Shown here one piece after another: positions 1-5,652 of a DNA stretch of 5,701 nt. A program made the position numbers and the translations under genes. The stretch comes from Candidatus Iainarchaeum sp. Its GTDB lineage: Archaea; Iainarchaeota; Iainarchaeia; Iainarchaeales; GCA-2688035. Positions within the stretch are counted from its first letter, which is position 1, and each line of letters begins with the position of its first letter. A model generated the notes under the pieces. That model made no database searches. It was given only the letters and a program-made list of their open reading frames with translations, and was not told where the DNA came from. The stretch covers positions 1 through 5,701 of the forward strand of contig JAFGEM010000112.1 in the NCBI GenBank assembly GCA_016931555.1, given 5' to 3'.

Positions 1-14
1 TAAAACCACTGGCT

Positions 15-809
15 TTAGACAAAGGGGAATGCAAACAAAGAGTTTATGAGATAGTAGGCGAATAGTGTTGGGGAAAAAACTGGAAAGGCATATGCTGATG
101 CAAGGAATTTTCCCTGAATACTTGGGGCAACACTGATTTCGGAGTCAAATTTTTTTTCAAACGCGTTTTGCTCTGAGGCAACATTGAATTCGAATTGCCT
201 TAAGCCGTACGCCTTTGGAGTCATGGAAAACTCCAACTCTGCTTTTTGCTTGGGTTCCAAGGTTAATTCAATGGGCTCAAACCAATAGCTTGGAAGCGAG
301 GACGCAATGCGAATAGTGTGTTTTGCAATTGAGTCATTGCTTGCAACAATCTTATAGGATACCTGTTCGCCTACGCTTGCCTCTTGTTTGAGGTTTTCCA
401 TTGCAACAGTAAGAAGATTGCTTTTGACTGTTACAATTATTTTAAAGGATTCTGAAACCCTGGTTTTTTCCGAGGAAGAAAGGTTGATGTTTATTATTTG
501 AATGCTTTCAGTGGCTTGCCTTGGTGCTGTTATGTCAATTGAAATTGTTTTGTCGGCAACAAAGTATGTTGAATCCCAATCTGTAGGGAGGCTGAGCAAA
601 ACAGTGTCCCAGTTAAAGCCTTCTCCTGAGTCTTTGCCTATTACAATTGTGAATGTTTCGCCTTTTGCAATGCCCCCTATTTCAATTTCTTGGTTTGGGG
701 AAATTGTTGCCTCTACAGGGAGCAGAATATGTATTGCGTTAGCCGGCGCAATCAGGGCTAGAAATAACGCGGATAACAGCACTGCCTTGAACAACGAATT
801 TTTAAACAA
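15..809 (-). CDS. Secreted or membrane-anchored protein with two Ig-like beta-sandwich segments
   Basis: The product has 264 residues and no function I can name. From the TTG start at 809, residues 1-25 form a classic signal peptide: Lys3 and Lys8, then a Leu/Ala-rich core, then APANA, with likely cleavage after Ala25. The rest up to about residue 230 is beta-rich, with two similar halves (about 30-128 and 132-228). Each half carries a Leu-Pro-x-x-Trp element (LPTDW at 74-78, LPSYW at 172-176) followed by alternating hydrophobic strands, like the NEW3/CARDB-type Ig-like domains of archaeal surface proteins. Residues 234-264 are strongly hydrophobic and aromatic, a probable C-terminal membrane anchor, with no positive charges after it. 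The frame stays open upstream to an ATG at 890, but that start lies inside the divergent gene and would put 27 polar residues before the signal peptide. I prefer TTG 809, which has GAGGGG five bases upstream; TTG 794 is the alternative. A role at the cell surface is inference. Confidence 0.82.
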   Translation of the reverse strand: MFKNSLFKAVLLSALFLALIAPANAIHILLPVEATISPNQEIEIGGIAKGETFTIVIGKDSGEGFNWDTVLLSLPTDWDSTYFVADKTISIDITAPRQATESIQIININLSSSEKTRVSESFKIIVTVKSNLLTVAMENLKQEASVGEQVSYKIVASNDSIAKHTIRIASSLPSYWFEPIELTLEPKQKAELEFSMTPKAYGLRQFEFNVASEQNAFEKKFDSEISVAPSIQGKFLASAYAFPVFSPTLFAYYLINSLFAFPFV

Positions 810-832
810 TACAACCCCTCTAGTATAATTAC
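807..832 (-). repeat. Start-region motif, copy 1 (secreted protein gene)
   Basis: Read on the minus strand this stretch is GTAATTATACT, then AGA, then GGGGTT, then GT and ATTG, ending in the TTG start codon of the secreted-protein gene. It matches the segment at 4180-4202 in front of the pilus ATPase at 20 of 23 aligned bases, with one 3-nt gap. The GGGG part may act as a weak ribosome-binding site. The role of the ATTATACT part is unknown; it lies only about 17 nt from the TTG, too close to be a usual TATA box for this start. Confidence 0.6.
822..830 (+). promoter_or_regulatory. TATA-like box for the phosphoesterase-taw3-thpR operon
   Basis: AGTATAATT is centred about 34-35 nt upstream of the ATG at 861. 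With the usual archaeal spacing of about 25 nt from TATA to transcription start, the transcript would begin near 851 and have a leader of about 10 nt. The box lies within the start-region motif of the opposite-strand gene, so the two divergent genes share this 51-nt control region. Confidence 0.5.
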
Positions 833-837
833 TGCGG

Positions 838-850
838 GAAAAATTAAAAG
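838..850 (-). promoter_or_regulatory. Possible TATA-like box for the secreted protein gene
   Basis: The minus strand here reads CTTTTAATTTTTC. Its centre is about 36 nt upstream of the TTG at 809, the same distance seen for the other TATA-like boxes in this window. It would give a leader of roughly 10 nt. The composition is simple AT, so the call is weak. If the TTG at 794 were the true start, the box at 822-830 would be the better fit. Confidence 0.3.
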
Positions 851-860
851 GACTATTGTT

Positions 861-1499
861 ATGCGTGTTGGAGTGCTTGCAGACATACATTCAAATACCA
901 CTGCCCTGACTAAAATTAAAAAGAGGCTTATACATAATTTGGATTTGGTTTTACTGCTCGGAGACAACACACACTACGGTGGCACACAAGACATGGAAAA
1001 AATACTGGAAATAATTGATTTTCCGAATATTCTGGCATTGCCAGGAAATCTTGACTCAGAAGAGATTATAGAAACATTTGAGAAGAAAGGGATTTCTCTG
1101 CACGGAAGAAAAAGCAAAATAAATGGGTTTACATTTATTGGCTTTGGCGGGGGCTTGCCCCATCCAAATGCCGCGCTTGGTTTTTCAGAAGAGGAAATTT
1201 ACGCTAAACTCTCAGAGCTCTGCAGAGGAGAAGAGAATATTGTGTTATGCACCCATGTGCCTCCATTTGGCACGAGCATTGACCTGGCACACGGCACTAC
1301 CCACATTGGCTCGAAATCCGTGAGAAAAATAATTGAAGAATTTAAACCAATTGCCAATGTCTGCGGGCACTGCCATGAAGCCGCGGGAGAGGAAAAAATC
1401 GATAAGACAGTCTGCATTAATGCGGGACCAGTAATGAACGGATATGGATTAGTGCTTGAGCTTGGAAAAAAAGTTTCTTTTGAAAGGATGCGTGTTTGA
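861..1499 (+). CDS. COG2129-type (Icc-related) calcineurin-like metallophosphoesterase
   Basis: The product has 212 residues, full length for this small single-domain family. All metal-binding motifs of the calcineurin-like fold are visible in order: D8-x-H10, G34-D35, G62-N63 with D65, H132 in THVPPFGT, and G169-H170-C171-H172-E173. The GFGGG segment (94-98), the THVPPFGTxxD stretch and the closing INAGP (187-190) are typical of the COG2129 group rather than of the YfcE/MJ0936 group. Such enzymes bind two divalent metals and hydrolyse phosphomono- or phosphodiesters; the physiological substrate of COG2129 is not established. There is no signal peptide, so it should be cytoplasmic. The ATG at 861 is preceded by a TATA-like box with a short leader. 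It is the first gene of a run with taw3 and thpR; taw3 starts 1 nt after its stop. The context points towards RNA or tRNA phosphate chemistry, but that is inference. Confidence 0.93.
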   Translation: MRVGVLADIHSNTTALTKIKKRLIHNLDLVLLLGDNTHYGGTQDMEKILEIIDFPNILALPGNLDSEEIIETFEKKGISLHGRKSKINGFTFIGFGGGLPHPNAALGFSEEEIYAKLSELCRGEENIVLCTHVPPFGTSIDLAHGTTHIGSKSVRKIIEEFKPIANVCGHCHEAAGEEKIDKTVCINAGPVMNGYGLVLELGKKVSFERMRV

Positions 1500-1500
1500 A

Positions 1501-2103
1501 ATGAAAAAAGATTTGTCCGCAGAAATTCGATTCGGCATGACAAAAAAAAGGCATGCTGAAACGCTTGAAAAAGCAATTCGGGAAAAAAAGGCAGACAAGG
1601 ATTTTATTCCATTGTGTAATTTTGTCAAAAAAACAAAGAATTTTTTTACTTCAAGCTGCTGCTCAGGGAGAATATTGCTGCTAAAGCTTGAAAAGGGGGA
1701 AAGCAAGAAAGATGCAAGCTTCCACAAGAAATGGCACAACCCAGTAAAAGCGCGGGAAGTCTGGAATGAATTGGAAAAGAAAACCTCCGGAACACTCTGG
1801 CTTAAAATGGAGCCCCTAATTCTCCATATTGGAACAAACACTCTTGAAAATGCAAACAAATTATTGGATGCAATGAAGCAGGCAGGGGTAAAAAGAGGCG
1901 GGCTTATTGTTGCAAAGCCCGGAAAATTTTTGTTTGAATTAGAGGGAAGCCAGAGAATTGCCCTCCCCGTAAAGCAGGGAGACAAAATTTTAGTTGAAAA
2001 AACATACCTCGAATTTGTTGTGAAAAATGCAAATGAAAAAATGGGCAAAAACAGGCTTGCGTTAAAGCGCTTGGAGAAAACACTCAAAAAGGTGCTCTCT
2101 TGA
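1501..2103 (+). CDS. taw3: tRNA(Phe) wybutosine-synthesis methyltransferase Taw3/TYW3
   Basis: The product has 200 residues, normal for the archaeal TYW3 family. The enzyme uses S-adenosylmethionine to N4-methylate the 7-aminocarboxypropyl-demethylwyosine base at G37 of tRNA-Phe, a step of wyosine-derivative synthesis after Trm5, Taw1 and Taw2. The family signature is clear: a Lys/Asp-rich approach (ADKDFIPL, 31-38), then TSSCCSGRI at 50-58, WHNP at 78-81, and MEPLILHI at 103-110. The C-terminal half follows the family pattern of helix and strand, with a VVKNANEKMGKNR segment near 173-185. Most relatives read TTSSCSGRI, so a Ser-to-Cys change is seen next to the conserved Cys. I chose the ATG at 1501 over an in-frame TTG at 1456, because the TTG would add 15 residues that lie inside the upstream gene. 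AGGATG ends 10 nt before the ATG as a weak ribosome-binding site. The gene overlaps the thpR start by 2 nt, so co-translation is likely. Confidence 0.93.
   Translation: MKKDLSAEIRFGMTKKRHAETLEKAIREKKADKDFIPLCNFVKKTKNFFTSSCCSGRILLLKLEKGESKKDASFHKKWHNPVKAREVWNELEKKTSGTLWLKMEPLILHIGTNTLENANKLLDAMKQAGVKRGGLIVAKPGKFLFELEGSQRIALPVKQGDKILVEKTYLEFVVKNANEKMGKNRLALKRLEKTLKKVLS
2089..2094 (+). promoter_or_regulatory. Ribosome-binding site supporting the TTG start of thpR
   Basis: AAGGTG lies five bases before the TTG at 2100 and matches the GGAGGTGA consensus expected for archaeal 16S rRNA. It decides the start of thpR. The start codon itself overlaps the taw3 stop codon (TTGA), and no ATG is available near this position. 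Confidence 0.6.
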
Positions 2104-2651
2104 GTGAAAGCAAACGCCTCTTTTTTGCAGTAAACCTTCCCTCTGAACTGCGGCAAAAAATTTTTTGCGAGTTAGTTGAAGAAATTCCAAAAAATTGTTT
2201 TGTAAGAACGCGCGAGGAGAATTTGCATATTACGCTTGTTTTTTTGGGCTATTTTCCAGAGGCAAAACTTAACGAGCTGCATGAGAAGGCAAAGGAACTT
2301 GAGAATTTTGAAAAATTTGAAGCTGAATTGAATTGCATTGGGCACTTTAAAGGAAGAATTCTCTGGCTAGGAACAGGGAAAGGAACAAACGAATTTAATT
2401 TGCTTGCACGCAGGATTTGCAATGCGATTGGAATGCAATGCAATGATTTTCACGCGCATGTTACTCTCGCAAGGAACAAGGGGGCAAGCAAAGAGGAATT
2501 TGATGCTGCTGTTGAGAAACTACGCACAAAAAAGTTTGCTGAAAAAATCACTGTGAGGGGATTTGATTTAATGGAATCAACACTCACTCCAGAAGGACCG
2601 CGTTACAAAAAAGTTTTTTCAATTGATTTTTCCGTTAAAGGTTCTCGCTAA
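2100..2651 (+). CDS. thpR: RNA 2',3'-cyclic phosphodiesterase (ThpR, formerly LigT / 2'-5' RNA ligase)
   Basis: The product has 183 residues, the usual length for the family. It belongs to the 2H phosphoesterases and has both catalytic His-x-Thr tetrads: H43-I-T45-L and H120-V-T122-L. Other hallmarks are RLFFAVNLP at 6-14, the FLG after the first tetrad, and LTPEGPRY at 162-169. Known members hydrolyse 2',3'-cyclic phosphate ends of RNA to 2'-phosphates and can reversibly join tRNA halves through 2'-5' bonds in vitro; the in vivo role is unsettled. The protein has no signal peptide and should act in the cytoplasm. The start is a TTG at 2100 overlapping the taw3 stop, supported by AAGGTG upstream. 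The last 17 nt overlap the end of the convergent pilus ATPase gene. In many archaea this gene sits beside cca; here cca lies about 1.6 kb further on, beyond the ATPase gene. Confidence 0.95.
   Translation: MSESKRLFFAVNLPSELRQKIFCELVEEIPKNCFVRTREENLHITLVFLGYFPEAKLNELHEKAKELENFEKFEAELNCIGHFKGRILWLGTGKGTNEFNLLARRICNAIGMQCNDFHAHVTLARNKGASKEEFDAAVEKLRTKKFAEKITVRGFDLMESTLTPEGPRYKKVFSIDFSVKGSR
2607..2612 (-). terminator. Possible U-tract terminator for the pilus ATPase gene
   Basis: The minus strand has six T in a row starting 23 nt after the ATPase stop codon, inside the 3' end of thpR. Archaeal RNA polymerase often stops on such tracts without a hairpin. The tract is half of a small palindrome, A6-G-T6, at 2607-2619. 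It also encodes Lys-Lys in thpR, so it may be only coding sequence. Confidence 0.3.
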
Positions 2652-4182
2652 CCTGTTTGAGCACACTTTCCGGATCATAATAATACTGTTGTATTATTCT
2701 TTCCACTTCCTCGTTTGAATCAATGCCTTCTTCCTGAAGCCAATCAAGAATATGCTGCCTCACTACTATCTCTCGCTTGAGTTCGCGTTTGCTTAATCCG
2801 GCTAGTTCCGCCAGCCTTTCAAACCCGTGGCTTGGCACATCTGTTTTTTCAATAGTGTCCTTTTTTGCGTTGTACTCAAACACATTGCTCAGCAAAACCT
2901 TGTCATCCATTCTTGAAATCTCTGCAATGTGCTTTATTCTGCGCATTATTCCCTCTGACTTGTCATAGGTGCGCTGCATTACAACAACAAAGTCAAGCAG
3001 TGGCAGCATTTGGTCCGGGACACTCATTGGAGGGGACTTTAAACGAAGCAAAAGCTCTCGTGCGCTGTTGCTGTGCAGTGTCCCCAATATTCCCTCATGC
3101 CCCGTATCCATTGCAACAAACAGTGTCTGAGCTTCCTCGCCCCTTACCTCTCCGACAATTATTCTGTCGGGCCTCATTCTCAGGGAATTCCTCAAAAGCT
3201 CGTCCATTGTAACTGCTTCTGTGTCTCGAAATTTTGGCCTTGCTTCCATCTGAACCCAGTTTTGGCGCTCACCCAAATTCAGTTCAAGAGTGTCCTCAAT
3301 AGAAAGTATTCTGTCGTGCTTGCGGATAAAAAAACCGAGCACATTCAAAAGCGTTGTTTTGCCGCTTCCCGCACCGCCGGTAATCAGAATGTTTCTCGGA
3401 GAAATATTCAGGCCCTCTGTCATTGTCCATAAAAAGGCTGCAACCTCGCTTGTAAGAGTGTTTTTGCATATCATGTTTATTATGGAAATCGGCATTTTGG
3501 AGAACTTGCGTATTGTAAGCGAAGGCCCTGCAGGAGTAACATAATCTGTTGTTGCGTTAACCCTGCTTCCATCAGGGAGGCGCGCGTCAAGCAAAGGCTT
3601 TTGCTCATTAAATTGCCTGTTTGCAGTTGCAGCTATTCTTTCAAGCAGATTCTGGAGAAACCCCCCCTGCCCCGCCACAATATTTGTCTCACATATGCCA
3701 TATTGCTTGTGAAAAACAAAAATTTTTTTGTTCCAGCCATTAACCATTATTTCCTCTAAATCCGGGTCGCGCATTAATTCGGAAATACTGTTGAAACCAA
3801 CTGTATTGTCTATAACATACTGGGCGAATTCAACTGGCTTGGAAACCCCTATTTTTTTTGCAACCCCAATCAGGTTTGCCTTTAACTCCAAAACCCGCTC
3901 AGAGTCAGGAAACTTTTGAAGCATCTGGTTATTGTCAACATACTTTACAATACTCTGCTTTACCTCGTCAGTAAGCGCCCTGTCTTTTCCTATAAACCGC
4001 TCCAAATCCCCCAGATATGCTTTCCTGAGAATAAACTTTGAAAGGGTTTCTGCAATGTCTGCCTCTGAGCCCGACAATTTTTTGCCAGAAACATTGTAAG
4101 TGTTAAAGGGAAATCCCTCAAAAATAGTTGTGTTCCCGTATGAATCGAGCCTTCTGCCCTCTTTTTTGGTTTTCTTTTGCAA
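2635..4182 (-). CDS. Type II/IV secretion or archaeal type IV pilus assembly ATPase (FlaI/TadA/VirB11-like)
   Basis: The product has 515 residues from the TTG at 4182. It is a hexameric secretion-family ATPase that works at the inner face of the membrane to power assembly of pilus or archaellum-like filaments. Residues 1-110 form a variable N-terminal region. Next comes the N-terminal ATPase subdomain, with PDLEEIMVNG near 140-149, PDGSRVN at 203-209 and LTIRKF at 222-227. The RecA core follows, with Walker A GGAGSGKTT (269-277), an Asp box with E296-D297, Walker B VGEVRG (343-348) and a His box GHEGILGTLHS (361-371). The C-terminal tail, with an IIQQYYYDPESVL element, resembles that of archaeal COG0630 proteins. 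The frame extends upstream to a TTG at 4206 (523 residues), but GGGG sits five bases before TTG 4182 and a TATA-like box fits that start better. No membrane partner (FlaJ/TadC) or pilin gene follows it here, because convergent thpR lies downstream. The exact filament it serves is unknown. Confidence 0.95.
   Translation of the reverse strand: MQKKTKKEGRRLDSYGNTTIFEGFPFNTYNVSGKKLSGSEADIAETLSKFILRKAYLGDLERFIGKDRALTDEVKQSIVKYVDNNQMLQKFPDSERVLELKANLIGVAKKIGVSKPVEFAQYVIDNTVGFNSISELMRDPDLEEIMVNGWNKKIFVFHKQYGICETNIVAGQGGFLQNLLERIAATANRQFNEQKPLLDARLPDGSRVNATTDYVTPAGPSLTIRKFSKMPISIINMICKNTLTSEVAAFLWTMTEGLNISPRNILITGGAGSGKTTLLNVLGFFIRKHDRILSIEDTLELNLGERQNWVQMEARPKFRDTEAVTMDELLRNSLRMRPDRIIVGEVRGEEAQTLFVAMDTGHEGILGTLHSNSARELLLRLKSPPMSVPDQMLPLLDFVVVMQRTYDKSEGIMRRIKHIAEISRMDDKVLLSNVFEYNAKKDTIEKTDVPSHGFERLAELAGLSKRELKREIVVRQHILDWLQEEGIDSNEEVERIIQQYYYDPESVLKQVSENL
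2679..2698. repeat. Perfect 8-bp inverted repeat just past thpR (possible terminator hairpin)
   Basis: AATAATAC and GTATTATT flank a TGTT loop, beginning 28 nt after the thpR stop. As RNA it would form an AU-rich stem on either strand. It lies within the codons for Ile-Ile-Gln-Gln-Tyr-Tyr of the ATPase tail, a stretch whose protein sequence appears typical of the family, so the symmetry may be a by-product of coding. Only a short CTTTCC follows, so the case for a terminator is weak. Confidence 0.35.
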
Positions 4183-4202
4183 TTTAACCCCAGTATAATA
4201 AC
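4180..4202 (-). repeat. Start-region motif, copy 2 (pilus ATPase gene)
   Basis: On the minus strand this reads GTTATTATACT, GGGGTT, AA, ATTG and ends in the preferred TTG start of the ATPase. It is nearly identical to 807-832 in front of the secreted-protein gene. A shorter, looser copy (AATTATA, GGGGT, ATTG) lies just upstream at 4204-4219, so the ATPase has the pattern twice in tandem. The GGGG part is suitably placed for ribosome binding. Confidence 0.6.
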
Positions 4203-4210
4203 GCAATACC

Positions 4211-4220
4211 CCTATAATTA
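4211..4220 (-). promoter_or_regulatory. TATA-like box for the pilus ATPase gene
   Basis: The minus strand reads TAATTATAGG, centred about 34 nt upstream of the TTG at 4182. This would start transcription near 4191 and leave a leader of under 10 nt. If the TTG at 4206 were the start, this box would be only about 10 nt away and could not serve it, which favours the shorter protein. Confidence 0.5.
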
Positions 4221-4239
4221 GTTTTCGCGGAACAAAAAA

Positions 4240-4249
4240 ACTATATTAA
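4240..4249 (+). promoter_or_regulatory. TATA-like box for cca
   Basis: ACTATATTAA follows an A-rich stretch (AACAAAAAA) that could serve as the TFB recognition element. It is centred about 37 nt before the ATG at 4282, predicting a transcript start near 4270 and a leader of about 12 nt. It is the best-looking promoter in the window. No clear ribosome-binding site precedes the ATG, which fits a short-leader or leaderless message. Confidence 0.6.
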
Positions 4250-4281
4250 CAAGTTTTCCCATATTCTTTCTGGTTTTTGCA

Positions 4282-5652
4282 ATGAAAATACTGAAAGATG
4301 TTCTTGAGAGAGTTACTCCAAGCAGTTCAGAGAGAAAGGCAGAGGCAGCCCTCGCAAGAAAAATAATGAGGCAAATAAATGAAACAGAGGGCAAGCACGT
4401 TGAAGTAGTATGGGCAGGGAGCAGTGCTCGAGATACTCATTTGAAAGGCGCGCGTGACCTGGATATTTTTATTCGCTTTCCGCAGAAACTCTCCCGCAAA
4501 GAATTTGAGAAAGAAGGCTTGAGAATTGCCAGAAAAGTTTTTAGGGGGCACGAGTATGAGGAAGCATATTCAGAACACCCTTATTTGAGAGGGAACATTA
4601 ATGGTTTTGACGTTGAGATTGTGCCAAGCTACAGGATTTGGGATTCCTCAAAAAAGCTTAGCAGTGTTGATAGGAGTGTTTTCCATAACCGCTACTTGAA
4701 AAAAAGGATTGAAGATAAGCATAAACCGCAGATAAGATTGCTGCGGCAGTTTTTGAAGGGCATTGGAGCGTACGGTGCAGAGCTGAAGACAGAATCTGTT
4801 CCCGGCTATGTTGTTGAATTATTGATTCTAAAGCATGGGGCTTTTGCAAAAGCAATTAAAGCAATTGCAAACTGGAAGCAGGGGCACGTGATTGACATTG
4901 AAAAGCAGTTGCCAGCGAAAAAAGCGCGGGAAAAATTTGATTCCCCCCTAATAATAATTGACCCTGTGGACAAGAACAGGAATGTTGCTGCTGCGCTTTC
5001 TGAAAGGCAGTTCAACAGAATTGTGTTTGCTGCAAACGCTTTCCTAAAAAAACCTTCTTTGAAATTCTTTTTTCCCAAAAAAATTGAATCCTATTCAATC
5101 GAAAAAGTCAGGCAAATTTTGGAGAAAAAGGAATTGATTGGAATTGAAATTGCTTATCCCGAGGGGGCACTGAGCGATATTGTATGGGGGCAGATAAAGC
5201 GTTTCAGGCAGAAGATTGAAAGGCAGTTGAATTTGCATGATTTTAAGGTTAACCAGGCTGCAGAGTGGACTGACGAGAAAAAGAGCATTATTTTTGTTTT
5301 CGAGTTAAAAACATTGCAGCTTCAGAGGGCAAAAAAAATAAGCGGGCCTCCTGTTTCCTTGAAAGAGCACAGTGCAAAGTTTTTGAAAAAGCACAAACGC
5401 GTTTTGTCCGGGCCGCGCATTGAAAAAGGCAAATGGGTTGCTGAGGTTGAAAGGGAATTCGTTTCTGCGGAAAAATTTTTGAGAAAATACATTCGGAAAA
5501 TTGCGAGCGACGAGAGGGAGAACATTAGAAACGCAATTCAAAAACACAGCGTAATATTGCATGAGAAAAACATGCTGAAGCTTTACAAAAAAAACAGGGA
5601 GTTTGCAGAATTTTTCACAAAATATTTGAAGGGAAAGGAAAGTTTCCTCTGA
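4282..5652 (+). CDS. cca: CCA-adding enzyme (archaeal class I tRNA nucleotidyltransferase)
   Basis: The product has 456 residues, full length for archaeal class I enzymes. It adds or repairs the 3'-terminal CCA of tRNAs from CTP and ATP without a nucleic-acid template. The nucleotidyltransferase motif G46-S47-S48-A49-R50-D51-T52 is followed by D59-x-D61, and D110 in GFDVEIVP completes the carboxylate triad, in the same places as the Archaeoglobus enzyme as I recall it. Further family signatures are VDRSVFHNRYL (129-139), IRLLRQFLKGIGAYGAEL (151-168) and PLIIIDPVDKNRNVAAALS (222-240). The rest is the Lys-rich body and tail region that grips the tRNA elbow. The usual FSGYLxELL element reads VPGYVVELL (173-181), a mild variation. 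Class I enzymes lack the HD domain that some bacterial class II enzymes use to remove 2'-phosphate or cyclic-phosphate ends. The gene is divergent from the pilus ATPase, has its own TATA-like box, and appears to be transcribed alone. Confidence 0.97.
   Translation: MKILKDVLERVTPSSSERKAEAALARKIMRQINETEGKHVEVVWAGSSARDTHLKGARDLDIFIRFPQKLSRKEFEKEGLRIARKVFRGHEYEEAYSEHPYLRGNINGFDVEIVPSYRIWDSSKKLSSVDRSVFHNRYLKKRIEDKHKPQIRLLRQFLKGIGAYGAELKTESVPGYVVELLILKHGAFAKAIKAIANWKQGHVIDIEKQLPAKKAREKFDSPLIIIDPVDKNRNVAAALSERQFNRIVFAANAFLKKPSLKFFFPKKIESYSIEKVRQILEKKELIGIEIAYPEGALSDIVWGQIKRFRQKIERQLNLHDFKVNQAAEWTDEKKSIIFVFELKTLQLQRAKKISGPPVSLKEHSAKFLKKHKRVLSGPRIEKGKWVAEVEREFVSAEKFLRKYIRKIASDERENIRNAIQKHSVILHEKNMLKLYKKNREFAEFFTKYLKGKESFL

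Noticed and set aside
502..828. Plus-strand open frame opposite the secreted-protein gene
   Set aside because: The signal peptide and beta-repeat pattern on the minus strand make that strand the coding one. This frame has no motif.
810..890. N-terminal extension of the secreted protein to an ATG at 890
   Set aside because: It would overlap the first 30 nt of the divergent phosphoesterase gene and put a polar Asn-rich stretch before a good signal peptide.
1456..1500. N-terminal extension of Taw3 to a TTG at 1456
   Set aside because: The ATG at 1501 gives normal family length and lies 1 nt after the upstream stop. The extension is unlike family N-termini.
1199..1576. Open frame of about 125 codons on the minus strand opposite the phosphoesterase
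   Set aside because: It is antisense to conserved metal-binding motifs and has no start signal or recognisable motif.
1449..2156. Long open frame on the minus strand (about 235 codons) opposite taw3
   Set aside because: It lies wholly antisense to a gene with clear family motifs. Its Phe/Ser-rich translation is what the reverse complement of Lys/Glu-rich coding gives, and it shows no domain.
2865..3432. Overlapping plus-strand open frames opposite the ATPase core
   Set aside because: They are shadows of the Walker and His-box region on the other strand. The Cys/His-rich look comes from reverse-complemented codons, not from a zinc-finger gene.
4183..4281. Possible small RNA or tRNA in the divergent gap between the ATPase and cca
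   Set aside because: The gap is only about 100 nt, is filled by two TATA-like boxes and start motifs, and shows no cloverleaf or stable stem.
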